From: Caulobacter sp. 17J80-11
GTDB lineage: Bacteria; Pseudomonadota; Alphaproteobacteria; Caulobacterales; Caulobacteraceae
Reading direction: 5' to 3'
Length of the DNA stretch: 64,000 nucleotides
NCBI RefSeq assembly: GCF_014349105.1
Contig: NZ_JACSJI010000002.1
Span: 1-64,000 of the forward strand
Both the position numbers and the translations under genes were made by a program. Shown in pieces: positions 7,966-16,014 of the stretch (its first letter is position 1; each line of letters begins with the position of its first letter). The notes under the pieces are model-generated. The model searched no databases. It was not told the DNA's origin and was given only the letters and a program-made list of their open reading frames with translations.

Positions 7966-10900
7966 ATGACCGGACTGGTTCTGAACGGCACGGCCGGCGC
8001 CGACACGCTCACCGGAGGCGCCGAAGATGACGTCTTCACCGGCGGTTTGGGGGCGGACATTCTGAACGGGGGATACGGGTCCGACACCTACATCTACGCG
8101 GCCGGCGACGGCGCCGACATAATTCAGGACTTCGGGACAGGCGCGGGTAACACGGACATCCTGAGCCTGACCAACCTGAATCCCGGCGACGTGGCCCTGA
8201 GCGCTTCGGGCTACAACCTGCTGGTGACGGTCAAGTCGACCGGCCAGCAGATCACGGTCGCCAACCACTTTTACACCGCTGAGTACGGCATCGAGCTGCT
8301 GCAGTTCGCCAACGGCGTCAGCTGGACCAAGGCGCAAATCTACAACCTATACGTGCTCGGGGCGACTTCTGCAGAAGGGGCTCCGATCGTCGGCACGGCG
8401 GCGAGCGACGTGCTGACCGGGACCGCTCTCGGCGAGTTCATCCTTGCTGAGGCTGGAAATGACGCCGTTTATGGCGGGCTCGGTGGCGACAGTCTCGTGG
8501 GCGACGCGGGTGACGACGCGCTTTATGGCGAGGCCGGAAACGACAAGCTCTACGGCGGTCTAGGGGTGGACACTCTGATCGGCGGCGCTGGCGCGGACAC
8601 CCTCCAGGGCGACGGCGGGTCGGACGTCTACGTCTACGCTTCGGGAGACGGCGCGGACACGATCAATGAGATCGGCTCAGTTGGCGACGTTGACGTCCTG
8701 CGCCTGACCGACCTCAACCCTGGTGACATCTCCCTGAGCGCCTCGGGCAACAATCTGCTGGTCACGGTCAAGGCCACCGGGCAGCAGATCACCATCGCCA
8801 ATCACTATTACGCCGCCACCCACGGCATCGAGAAGATCGAGTTCGCCAACGGCGTCAGCTGGAGCCGCGCGCAATTCGAGCTGCTCGTTACGGTGGGCGG
8901 GACCCAGGTTGCGGGCGCGCCGATCGTCGGCACGTCGGGGGCCGACGCCCTCGTCGGCACCGGGCAGGCGGAGTTCGTGCTGGCCGACGCCGGCAACGAC
9001 ACGGTCGCCGGCGGCGCCGGGGATGACAGCCTGCTGGGCGACGCAGGCGACGACGTGCTCAGCGGCGACGCCGGAAACGACAAGCTCTATGGCGGCGTCG
9101 GCGCCGACCTTCTCATCGGCGGACAAGGTGCCGACACGCTGAAGGGGGACGGGGGCGCGGACACCTACCAATACGCTTCGGGAGACGGCAGCGACATCAT
9201 CGAGGACCTGGGTGCGGCCGGCGAAGTCGATACGCTGAAGCTGACCAACCTGGAACCCGGCGACGTTTCGCTGACCCGATCGGGGAACCACCTGATCGTT
9301 ACGGTGAAGGCTACGGGCGAGCAGATCACCGTCAACCACCATTATTATTCAGCCGCTTACGGGATCGAGCAGATCCAGTTCGCAAACGGGGTGGCCTGGA
9401 CCCGGCCGCAGATCGAACTTCTTGTGACGGTCGGCGGCACGCAGGTCGCCGGCGCGCCGATCGTCGGCACGGCAGGCGCCGACACGCTGGTCGGGACCTC
9501 GCAGGCGGAGTTCCTGCTGGCGGACGCTGGAAACGACACCGTCGCCGGCGGCGCCGGTGACGACAGCCTGCTGGGCGATGCGGGCGACGACGTGCTTAGC
9601 GGGGAAGCCGGCAACGATAAGCTTTACGGCGGGCTTGGCGTTGACATCCTCATCGGCGGGCAGGGCGCGGACACCCTAAAGGGGGACGGCGGCGCGGACA
9701 CCTACCTGTACGCCTCCGGCGACGGAAACGATGTCATCGACGACGTGGGCGTCGCTGGTGAGATCGACACGCTCAAGCTGACGGATCTCACACCGGGCGA
9801 CGTGACGCTGGCGCGCTCCGGGAGCCATCTGATCGTGACGGTCAAAGCTACGGGCGAGCAGATCACGGTCAGCAATCACTATTCCGCGGCCGCCAACGGC
9901 GTCGACCGCATGGAGTTTGCAAATGGCGTGGTTTGGAGCCGGGCGCAGGTCGAAACCTTGACCGCCGTCGGCGCGACCCTGGCCGAGGGCGCGCCAATGG
10001 TCGGAACCGCGGGAGCTGACGCCATCTCGGGCACGGCGCTCTCCGAATTCATCCTCGGTGACGCCGGAAACGATGTCGTGTCCGGGGGCGACGGCAACGA
10101 CAGCTTGTTCGGGGAGGCGGGCGACGACGTGCTGGTCGGCGAGGCGGGCGCCGATAATCTGTATGGCGGGGCCGGGGCCGACACGCTGACGGGAGGAGCC
10201 GGGGCCGATACCGTTCGCGGCGAAGCGGGCTCTGATCTTTATCTTTATGCGTCAGGCGATGGCGCGGACGTCATCGAGGATGTCGGCGCAGCTACGGATG
10301 TCGACGTCCTCAGGCTTGCCGACCTAGCGCCTGGCGATGTGACCCTGGTGCGCACGGGTTACAACCTCGTCGTCACCGTCAAGGCGACTGGAGAGCAGAT
10401 CACGGTCAGCAACCACTATTACGCCTCCACCAACGGCATCGAGCGGATCGAGTTCGCTGGCGGGACGGTATGGACGCGCGCGCAGTTCGAAACGCTGGTC
10501 ACGCTGGGCGCCACCCTGGTGCAAGGGGCCCCGATCCTCGGCACGACCGGCATAGACGTTCTGACCGGCACGGGGCTTACGGAGTTCATCCTGGGAGACG
10601 CCGGCGACGACACGGTCAACGCGGGGAACGGCGACGATCAGCTGTTCGGCGAGGCTGGGAACGACGTCCTGCGCGGGGAAGCTGGAAACGACACGATCTA
10701 CGGCGGGGCGGGGAACGACAGCCTCACCGGCGGCGCGGGCACGGATATCCTGGTCGGCGAAGGAGGATCCGACACATACTTTTTCGCTTCAGGCACTGGA
10801 AGCGACACCGTCACCGAACTGGGCGTGGACGGGACGGACATCCTGAGGCTGACCGATCTCAATCCCGGTGATGTCACCCTGGCTTCGTCTGCGAACGCCC

Positions 10901-12036
10901 TGGTCGTCACGGTCAAGTCGACCGGCGAAACTATCACGGTGAGCCAACACGGCGCCGGAGGCGGCGCCTACGGCGTGGAGCAGATCCAGTTCGCCGACGG
11001 AACCGTGTGGACCAAAGCGCAAATTTACGAACTGAACGTGCTCGGAGCGACCTTCGCGGAAGGCGTCCCGGTGTTAGGGACCGCAGGCGACGATTCCCTG
11101 GTCGGAACCGAGGCGGCGGAGTTTCTTCTTGCGGACCTGGGCAACGACACGGTCGTCGCTGGTGGGGGGAACGATACCGTCTTTGGACATGCGGGCGACG
11201 ACACTGTGTTCGGCGGCGCGGGGGACGACTTCCTCTATGGCGACAGTTCGGTGGAGGGGAGCGGTGCGGACACGCTGATTGGAGGTCTGGGCGCGGACAC
11301 CCTGAACGGCTCGGGAGGCGGCGACACGTACGTCTATGCGTCGGGCGACGGCAACGACACGATCGTCGACCGCGGCCAGGGCGGAACTGACATCCTGAAG
11401 TTGACCGATCTCTATTCGGGCGACGTCACCCTGGCGTCGGGTTCGAACGGGCTGGTGATCACGGTCAAGGCGACGGGGGAAACGATCACGGTGACCGATC
11501 ATGGCGCCGGCGGCGGAGCCTATGGTCTGGAACAGATTCAGTTCGCCGACGGCGCAGTGTGGACCAAGGCGCAAATCTATTCCCTGAATGTGCTGGGGGC
11601 CACCCTGGCGGAGGGCGCTCCCGTGCTTGGGACGGTCGGCGCGGACACGCTCGTCGGCACCGCGCTTTCCGAGTTCCTCCTGGGTGACGCCGGCAACGAC
11701 GCCCTCATGGGCGGGGCCGGGAACGACAGCCTCTACGGGGAGGCCGGGGGCGACGTGCTGAACGGCGGAACCGGCGACGACGTGATCAGCGGCGGCGCGG
11801 GCGACGACCGGTTCGAGTTCGACGTCGGTTTCGGGGCGGACCGGATCACCGATTTCGTCGCGGGCGGCGTGGACGACCAGCTCGACTTCTCCGCCTTCGC
11901 GACCTCAGGGGTGACCTGGACGCTGGCTCAGATCGGGGCCAACGCGGTGTTCACATTCTCCAACGGGGACGTGCTGACCCTGTCGGGGGTGAATGCGGCG
12001 AGCTTGGTGCAGATTGATCCATGGACCTGGGGCTGA
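7966..12036 (+). CDS. RTX calcium-binding repeat protein, seven tandem 179-residue units
   Basis: 1356 residues, predicted to be secreted by a type I system: no N-terminal signal peptide, many glycine/aspartate RTX nonapeptides (GGAGDDSL, GEAGNDKLYGG) and a C-terminal segment of the type I kind (DRFEF...GADRITDF...LDFSAF). RTX blocks alternate with seven copies of the haemolysin-type calcium-binding related domain (GDVTL...VTVKATGEQITV...IEFANG..W). Corresponding codons of successive copies lie 537 bases apart five times in a row, then 552. No catalytic domain is seen, so a surface-layer, adhesin or matrix role is more likely than a toxin. The ATG at 7966 has AGGAAG upstream; the frame is open 27 codons further but begins in non-coding-looking sequence. 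No type I ABC/MFP genes are in the window. Confidence 0.93.
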   Translation: MTGLVLNGTAGADTLTGGAEDDVFTGGLGADILNGGYGSDTYIYAAGDGADIIQDFGTGAGNTDILSLTNLNPGDVALSASGYNLLVTVKSTGQQITVANHFYTAEYGIELLQFANGVSWTKAQIYNLYVLGATSAEGAPIVGTAASDVLTGTALGEFILAEAGNDAVYGGLGGDSLVGDAGDDALYGEAGNDKLYGGLGVDTLIGGAGADTLQGDGGSDVYVYASGDGADTINEIGSVGDVDVLRLTDLNPGDISLSASGNNLLVTVKATGQQITIANHYYAATHGIEKIEFANGVSWSRAQFELLVTVGGTQVAGAPIVGTSGADALVGTGQAEFVLADAGNDTVAGGAGDDSLLGDAGDDVLSGDAGNDKLYGGVGADLLIGGQGADTLKGDGGADTYQYASGDGSDIIEDLGAAGEVDTLKLTNLEPGDVSLTRSGNHLIVTVKATGEQITVNHHYYSAAYGIEQIQFANGVAWTRPQIELLVTVGGTQVAGAPIVGTAGADTLVGTSQAEFLLADAGNDTVAGGAGDDSLLGDAGDDVLSGEAGNDKLYGGLGVDILIGGQGADTLKGDGGADTYLYASGDGNDVIDDVGVAGEIDTLKLTDLTPGDVTLARSGSHLIVTVKATGEQITVSNHYSAAANGVDRMEFANGVVWSRAQVETLTAVGATLAEGAPMVGTAGADAISGTALSEFILGDAGNDVVSGGDGNDSLFGEAGDDVLVGEAGADNLYGGAGADTLTGGAGADTVRGEAGSDLYLYASGDGADVIEDVGAATDVDVLRLADLAPGDVTLVRTGYNLVVTVKATGEQITVSNHYYASTNGIERIEFAGGTVWTRAQFETLVTLGATLVQGAPILGTTGIDVLTGTGLTEFILGDAGDDTVNAGNGDDQLFGEAGNDVLRGEAGNDTIYGGAGNDSLTGGAGTDILVGEGGSDTYFFASGTGSDTVTELGVDGTDILRLTDLNPGDVTLASSANALVVTVKSTGETITVSQHGAGGGAYGVEQIQFADGTVWTKAQIYELNVLGATFAEGVPVLGTAGDDSLVGTEAAEFLLADLGNDTVVAGGGNDTVFGHAGDDTVFGGAGDDFLYGDSSVEGSGADTLIGGLGADTLNGSGGGDTYVYASGDGNDTIVDRGQGGTDILKLTDLYSGDVTLASGSNGLVITVKATGETITVTDHGAGGGAYGLEQIQFADGAVWTKAQIYSLNVLGATLAEGAPVLGTVGADTLVGTALSEFLLGDAGNDALMGGAGNDSLYGEAGGDVLNGGTGDDVISGGAGDDRFEFDVGFGADRITDFVAGGVDDQLDFSAFATSGVTWTLAQIGANAVFTFSNGDVLTLSGVNAASLVQIDPWTWG
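8314..11790 (+). repeat. Tandem 537-bp internal repeats of the RTX gene
   Basis: Equivalent glycine codons of the (F)A(N/D/G)G(V/T/A).W(T/S) motif in the seven copies are at 8314, 8851, 9388, 9925, 10462, 10999 and 11551. The first five spacings are exactly 537 bases and the last is 552, because copy 7 gained five codons around GDSSVEGS. Copies 2 and 3 are the most alike. Confidence 0.92.
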
Positions 12037-12064
12037 AGCCGGCTTCCACGGAAATGGCGCTGGC

Positions 12065-12096
12065 GAGCGTCGCGGCGGTTATCCGCCGCGACGCTT
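12065..12096 (+). terminator. Hairpin terminator candidate after the RTX gene
   Basis: A 12-bp perfect GC-rich stem (12067-12078 with 12083-12094) and a TTAT loop, 30 bases after the RTX stop. The T run after it is weak (TTCGTCATCTT). Confidence 0.55.
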
Positions 12097-12128
12097 CGTC
12101 ATCTTGGGGCGCGGCGATTTCTGCCGGG

Positions 12129-12146
12129 CGGCTGAAATTGTTGCCG
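12129..12146 (+). promoter_or_regulatory. Putative FlbD (ftr) enhancer site of flagellin 1
   Basis: CGGC-N10-GCCG dyad with an A/T-rich centre (CGGCTGAAATTGTTGCCG), about 110 bases upstream of the sigma-54 promoter. Caulobacter flagellar sigma-54 promoters use ftr sites of this type and position for the activator FlbD. The assignment rests on resemblance and position only. Confidence 0.45.
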
Positions 12147-12238
12147 CCGGGGGCGCATGCAGAACGGCGTTCTGTCGCGAGCCGTTAAAAAACACCATTA
12201 AAATCAGCTAACTCGTCTGGCCCGCGTTTTGGCGCGGC

Positions 12239-12253
12239 TGGCCCGCGGTTTGC
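12239..12253 (+). promoter_or_regulatory. Sigma-54 promoter of flagellin gene 1
   Basis: TGGCCCGCGGTTTGC matches the -24/-12 consensus TGGCNC-N5-TTGC in the right spacing. Transcription would start near 12265, giving a leader of about 65 bases to the ATG at 12330. Confidence 0.8.
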
Positions 12254-12267
12254 CTTGTGCGGTCCCA

Positions 12268-12297
12268 GAGCAAGAAAGCTCGAGCGGCAAAAGCCGC
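12268..12297 (+). promoter_or_regulatory. Two small leader hairpins, candidate FlbT site, flagellin 1
   Basis: GAGC-AAGAAA-GCTC (12268-12281) and GCGGC-AAAA-GCCGC (12284-12297) lie just downstream of the predicted transcription start. FlbT is known to bind flagellin mRNA leaders, and flagellin 2 has the same arrangement. Confidence 0.5.
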
Positions 12298-12329
12298 CTT
12301 CTCCCCGACCAGAATGGAAGGACCGACCG

Positions 12330-13163
12330 ATGCTGAGCAATTCGGTTAACACCAACGTGGGCGCGATGATCGCGCTCCAGAACCTGAACACGACGAACGT
12401 GGAATTGGCGCAAACCCAAAATCGCATCAACACCGGCAAGAAGGTGTCGAGCGCGAAGGACAACGGGGCTATCTGGGCGATCGCCCAGAAGCAGCGCGCC
12501 GACATTGCGTCGCTGGGTGTGGTGAAACAGTCGCTCGATCGGGGCTCCTCCACCGTCGACGTGGCCATCTCCGCCGGCGAGTCCATTTCGGACTTGCTGG
12601 TCCAAATGAAGGAGAAGGCCCTGGCCGCGGCGGACGTGACGCTCAACACGAGCGCGCGTGCGGCCCTGAACGAAGACTTCAAGTCGCTGCGCGACCAGAT
12701 CGCCAAGACCGTCTCCAACGCCGAGTTCAACGGCAGCAATCTGCTGAAGACCGGCGCGGCCGCGGTTCAGGCCCTGGCCAACGCGGACGCCTCGTCCGTC
12801 CTGACTGTCCAGCCCGAGATGATGGGGCTGGGCGGGACGATCGTGTCGATCGGCGCGACTGCGTCGTTCGCTACGGCGGCCCAGGCGAACACCATGATCA
12901 CCACGGTCAACAACTCGATCGACGCCGTCAGCGCCGCCTTGGCGCGCTTGGGCACCAAGTCCAAGTCGCTGGAGCTGCACTCGACGTTCGTGACCAAGTT
13001 GTCGGACGCCCTGACGTCCGGCGTCGGCAGCCTCGTCGACGCCGACCTGGCGAAGGAAAGCGCCAAGCTCCAGTCGCTGCAGACCAAGCAGCAGCTGGGC
13101 GTGCAGGCCCTGTCCATCGCCAACCAGGGGCCGCAGATCCTCATGTCGCTGTTCAAAGGCTGA
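12330..13163 (+). CDS. Flagellin (flagellin 1)
   Basis: 277 residues, the filament subunit. It has the conserved flagellin N-terminus ([19 protein letters not shown], then INTGKKVSSAKDNGA) and C-terminus ([20 protein letters not shown] and QALSIANQGPQILMSLFKG) with only a short central part, so there is no exposed variable domain; this is the usual Caulobacter-type size. The ATG at 12330 is chosen because the D0 domain starts there and GGAAGG lies at 12315-12320; upstream in-frame codons are leader. Transcription is by sigma-54, and translation is probably controlled by FlbT. About 70% identical by eye to flagellin 2 in the ends. It is probably glycosylated by FlmG. Confidence 0.97.
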   Translation: MLSNSVNTNVGAMIALQNLNTTNVELAQTQNRINTGKKVSSAKDNGAIWAIAQKQRADIASLGVVKQSLDRGSSTVDVAISAGESISDLLVQMKEKALAAADVTLNTSARAALNEDFKSLRDQIAKTVSNAEFNGSNLLKTGAAAVQALANADASSVLTVQPEMMGLGGTIVSIGATASFATAAQANTMITTVNNSIDAVSAALARLGTKSKSLELHSTFVTKLSDALTSGVGSLVDADLAKESAKLQSLQTKQQLGVQALSIANQGPQILMSLFKG

Positions 13164-13168
13164 CTTGC

Positions 13169-13199
13169 GGGCCGGGCGGAGTTCGCTCCGTCCGGCCGC
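13169..13199 (+). terminator. Hairpin terminator of flagellin 1
   Basis: A 12-bp stem with one G-T pair (13170-13181 with 13186-13197) capped by a stable TTCG tetraloop, 6 bases after the stop codon. It is followed by CTTCTCTCC rather than a T run. Confidence 0.65.
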
Positions 13200-13240
13200 T
13201 TCTCTCCTCCGTCCCGGAGGCAGAATTCGCCGGCCGGGGC

Positions 13241-13283
13241 CGGCAAAATCTTCCGCCGCCGCCGACGCTCGGCAAAATCTGCC
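13241..13283 (+). promoter_or_regulatory. Two putative FlbD (ftr) sites upstream of flagellin 2
   Basis: CGGCAAAATCTTCCG (13241-13255) and CGGCAAAATCTGCC (13270-13283) are nearly identical direct copies 29 bases apart, 80-120 bases upstream of the sigma-54 promoter. The CGGCAAAA core resembles the FlbD ftr element of Caulobacter. Confidence 0.55.
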
Positions 13284-13359
13284 TACCCGCCGAGCGTGGT
13301 GAACAAAAAGTACCGTAGAAATTTCAAGGCGCTCAGCCGCCGCCCCGCCGGCCCCGTCC

Positions 13360-13374
13360 TGGCCCCGGCCTTGC
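13360..13374 (+). promoter_or_regulatory. Sigma-54 promoter of flagellin gene 2
   Basis: TGGCCCCGGCCTTGC fits TGGCNC-N5-TTGC exactly. The predicted start is near 13386, giving a leader of about 62 bases. Confidence 0.82.
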
Positions 13375-13387
13375 AGCTGGTCTTCCC

Positions 13388-13422
13388 GAGCAAAATGCTC
13401 CCGGCAGTCAAAATGACGCCGG
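13388..13422 (+). promoter_or_regulatory. Two leader hairpins with AAA loops, candidate FlbT site, flagellin 2
   Basis: GAGCA-AAA-TGCTC (13388-13400) and a longer hairpin centred on GTCA-AAA-TGAC (13407-13417) whose stem extends to 13401-13422 with one bulged A. They begin at the predicted transcription start, as in flagellin 1. Confidence 0.55.
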
Positions 13423-13447
13423 ACATCCGGAAGAAGGACTACGTGCC

Positions 13448-14284
13448 ATGGCGCTGAACAGCGTTAACACGAACGTCGGGGCGATGATCGCCCTGCAAAA
13501 CCTCAACTCGACCAACAGCGAACTGGCGACCGTTCAGGCCCGCATCAACACGGGCAAGAAGGTCGGCAGCGCCAAGGACAACGGCGCCGTCTGGGCCATC
13601 GCTCAGTCGCAGCGTTCGGAATCCACCGCCCTCAACTCCGTGAAGGAATCGCTGCAGCGCGGTCAATCGACCGTGGACGTCGCGATGGCCGCCGGCGAAA
13701 CCGTTTCCGATCTGCTGGTTCAGATGAAGGAGAAGGCCCTGGCCGCCTCCGACACCACCCTGAACACCACCTCGCGCAACGCTCTGGCCGAAGACTTCAA
13801 GGCCCTGCGCGACCAGATCGGCAAGACCGTGGCGAACGCCGAGTTCAACGGCGCCAACATGCTGAAGACCTCCGGCACGACCGTGCAGGCCCTGGCTAAC
13901 GCCAAGGGCACCTCGTCCATCACCGTCCAGGCCCAGAACATGGGTCTCGGCGGCACCGTCCTGACCGCCTCGCTGTCGTCGACCGTCACCTTCACGACCG
14001 CGACCCAGGCCAAGGGCATCGTGTCGCTGATGAACACGGCGCTCGACAAGGTCTCGACCGCGCTGACCAAGCTCGGCACCGGTTCGAAGGCCCTGGGCAC
14101 CCACCTGGACTTCACGACCAAGCTCCAGGACAGCCTCGACGCCGGCGTGGGCAACCTCGTCGACGCGGACCTCGCGAAGGAAAGCGCCCGCCTGCAGGCT
14201 CTGCAAACCAAGCAGCAGCTCGGCATCCAGGCTCTGTCGATCGCGAACTCCTCGTCGTCGACCCTGCTCAGCCTGTTCCGTTAA
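13448..14284 (+). CDS. Flagellin (flagellin 2)
   Basis: 278 residues. Start [19 protein letters not shown], core [22 protein letters not shown], and C-terminal [20 protein letters not shown] followed by [18 protein letters not shown]. The middle (about 140-200) is rich in Ser and Thr, possible sites for O-linked sugar. The best-formed promoter, enhancer pair and leader hairpins of the cluster belong to this gene, so it is probably the main filament flagellin, like FljK. Its C-terminus ends in Arg, one residue short of the Lys-Gly end of its paralogues. Confidence 0.97.
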   Translation: MALNSVNTNVGAMIALQNLNSTNSELATVQARINTGKKVGSAKDNGAVWAIAQSQRSESTALNSVKESLQRGQSTVDVAMAAGETVSDLLVQMKEKALAASDTTLNTTSRNALAEDFKALRDQIGKTVANAEFNGANMLKTSGTTVQALANAKGTSSITVQAQNMGLGGTVLTASLSSTVTFTTATQAKGIVSLMNTALDKVSTALTKLGTGSKALGTHLDFTTKLQDSLDAGVGNLVDADLAKESARLQALQTKQQLGIQALSIANSSSSTLLSLFR

Positions 14285-14292
14285 TCGGAAGG

Positions 14293-14318
14293 GGAGGCGG
14301 GCCTTCGGGCCCGCCTCC
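14293..14318 (+). terminator. Hairpin terminator of flagellin 2
   Basis: An 11-bp perfect stem (14293-14303 with 14308-14318) and a TTCG tetraloop, starting 9 bases after the stop. No T run. Confidence 0.6.
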
Positions 14319-14385
14319 GACCGGGCCGGCGTCAGCCGGTCGGTGAACAGAGGGCGCCGTTCGGAAGCGGCCGGCGCACACGGAG

Positions 14386-14676
14386 ATGGCCACGAATGTC
14401 GGAAAGGTCGCGCCCGTAAACGAAACCATCGGTCTCCAGTCCTGGGCCGCGCCGCAAGAGGTGCAGCCGCAACGGGCTCCGGAGGCCGCGATCAGTCTGG
14501 GTTCGTCCGACTATCGCCTGGTGATCGAGCAGGATCCCGAGTCCGGAACCTTCATCTACCGGACCGTCGATCGCCGCACTGGCGAAGTCGTTCAACAGCT
14601 TCCGCGGGAAGAGCTGCTCAAGTGGCGCCGAGATCCCGCTTACGTCGCTGGAAGCCTGATCGCCGCGAAGGCGTGA
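14386..14676 (+). CDS. flaG: FlaG family protein
   Basis: 96 residues. The C-terminal half has the FlaG pattern: YRLVIEQDPESGTFIYRTVDR then TGEVVQQLPREELLKW. FlaG proteins influence filament length or the function of flagellin or cap. The N-terminal 40 residues are low-complexity and Pro/Gln-rich. It lies between flagellins 2 and 3, about 100 bases after the flagellin 2 terminator, so it is probably transcribed separately from flagellin 2. Confidence 0.85.
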   Translation: MATNVGKVAPVNETIGLQSWAAPQEVQPQRAPEAAISLGSSDYRLVIEQDPESGTFIYRTVDRRTGEVVQQLPREELLKWRRDPAYVAGSLIAAKA

Positions 14677-14838
14677 CCTAGAGACCGGGCCCGGCCGGTC
14701 GCGAGTGCCCCGGGAGATTGAAGTTCGTCGCCGCGCAGGGCTCAGGCCCGGCGCGGACGAACTTGTTTATGCGCGTTAACCATGCGCGAAGAAAGAATCG
14801 CCTAGCCTCCGATTCGTATCGTGCGGAGGAGAAGGCTC

Positions 14839-15672
14839 ATGACGATCAGCGTCCATACGAACAACTCGGCTCTGGTCGCCCTGCAGAACCTGAACAAGAC
14901 CAACGACAAGCTGGCGGACGTGCAGAGCCGCATCAACACCGGCTTGAAGGTCAGCGGTCCCAAGGACAACGCTTCGGTCTGGGCCGTCGCCCAGGGCCAG
15001 CGCGCCGACGTGGGCGCGCTCTCGGCGGTGAAGATGAGCCTGGACCGGGCCACGTCGATGGCCGACGTGGCGATGGCGGCCGGGGAGTCGATCTCCGACC
15101 TGCTGAATCAGGTGAAGGAGAAGGTCGTCGCCGGGATGGACCCGTCGATCGACACCGCCTCGCGCAACGCGCTAAACTCCGACTACAAGGCGCTGCTGCG
15201 CCAGATCAGTCAGGTCGTGGCGACGGCCGAGTTCGACGGGGCCAACATCCTCGACGGCTCGCTCGCGGCCAACATCACCTTCCTCGCCAACGCCGACGCC
15301 ACCGCGTTCGTGACCCTGGGCGTGAAGAATTTCTCGCTCGGCGGCGCTTTCATCTCCATGGGCGCGGCGTCGAGCATCGCGACGAAGACCATGGCCACCA
15401 ACGTGCTGGGCCAGCTTAACAACTCGATCGCGGCGGTGAACGCCGCGCTCGGCGACCTGGGCGCCCAGGCGCGCCAGATCGAGGCGCACAACACCTTCGT
15501 GTCGAAGCTGACCGACGTGCTGGAGAGCGGCATCGGCAATCTGGTGGACGCCGACCTGGCCCGCGAAAGCGCGCGCCTTCAGGCCCTGCAGGTCCAGCAG
15601 CAGCTGGGCGCGCAGGCGCTGTCGATCGCCAACCAAGCGCCGCAGGTCATCCTGTCGCTGTTCAAGGGCTGA
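14839..15672 (+). CDS. Flagellin (flagellin 3, divergent)
   Basis: 277 residues. It has the same architecture as flagellins 1 and 2 but is more diverged (MTISVHTNNSALVALQNL; RINTGLKVSGPKDNASVWA; C-terminus QAPQVILSLFKG). The ATG at 14839 has the very strong site GGAGGAGAAGG at 14825-14835; an in-frame GTG at 14821 is rejected. No sigma-54 promoter or AAA-loop hairpins are found upstream, so its expression is probably controlled differently from the other two, perhaps as a minor or early filament subunit. Confidence 0.96.
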   Translation: MTISVHTNNSALVALQNLNKTNDKLADVQSRINTGLKVSGPKDNASVWAVAQGQRADVGALSAVKMSLDRATSMADVAMAAGESISDLLNQVKEKVVAGMDPSIDTASRNALNSDYKALLRQISQVVATAEFDGANILDGSLAANITFLANADATAFVTLGVKNFSLGGAFISMGAASSIATKTMATNVLGQLNNSIAAVNAALGDLGAQARQIEAHNTFVSKLTDVLESGIGNLVDADLARESARLQALQVQQQLGAQALSIANQAPQVILSLFKG

Positions 15673-15676
15673 TCCC

Positions 15677-15901
15677 TCAGGAGCCGACCGCCTTGCGCGG
15701 CGGCTCCTCGATCGCCGCGGGCGGGGCGGGGCGCCGGCCGAAGGCGTCGGCGAGCATGCCCTGCAGCCCCCGCGCGTCCATCCGGCGTCCCGCGCCGCCG
15801 AACAGGCGGATCAACGGCGCCGGGGCGCGCGGCGGCCCGCGCCGGAACGTGCGTTTCGCGGCGCGGAGCCAGTTCGCCCAAAGGAATCGCAGCCGGTTCA
15901 T
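15677..15901 (-). CDS. Small basic hypothetical protein
   Basis: 74 residues if started at ATG 15901 (MNRLRFLWANWLRAAKRTF), 91 if started at 15952. It is Arg-rich at the start, with LIRLFGGAGRRMDARGLQGM in the middle. It has no recognisable domain. It runs convergent to flagellin 3, with only 4 bases between the stops, and divergent from the acetyltransferase gene. The overlapping plus-strand frame has poor composition. The gene may be real, but it is short and unsupported by a clear ribosome-binding site. Confidence 0.45.
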   Translation of the reverse strand: MNRLRFLWANWLRAAKRTFRRGPPRAPAPLIRLFGGAGRRMDARGLQGMLADAFGRRPAPPAAIEEPPRKAVGS

Positions 15902-16014
15902 ATGCTGCGCCGTCGACCTCGTCCCACGGACGCGGAAACGAAAATCGCCCATCCGCGTTCCGCGCCGATCGGGGTGCGGTTTCCGGGGCGGCCCGACTGA
16001 GCCATAATTGTCGC

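Noticed and set aside
8314-11551. RTX repeats as a mobile or CRISPR-like array
   Set aside because: The 537-bp period is fully coding and in frame; it is an internal protein repeat.
12218-12232. Second sigma-54-like box TGGCCCGCGTTTTGG next to the flagellin 1 promoter
   Set aside because: The invariant -12 GC is GG. Probably a duplicated fragment of the true promoter at 12239.
15693-16007. Plus-strand 104-codon frame opposite the small hypothetical gene
   Set aside because: Composition is Arg/Pro/Gly-rich as in a shadow frame, with no recognisable segment; the minus-strand frame is only slightly better and is listed with low confidence.
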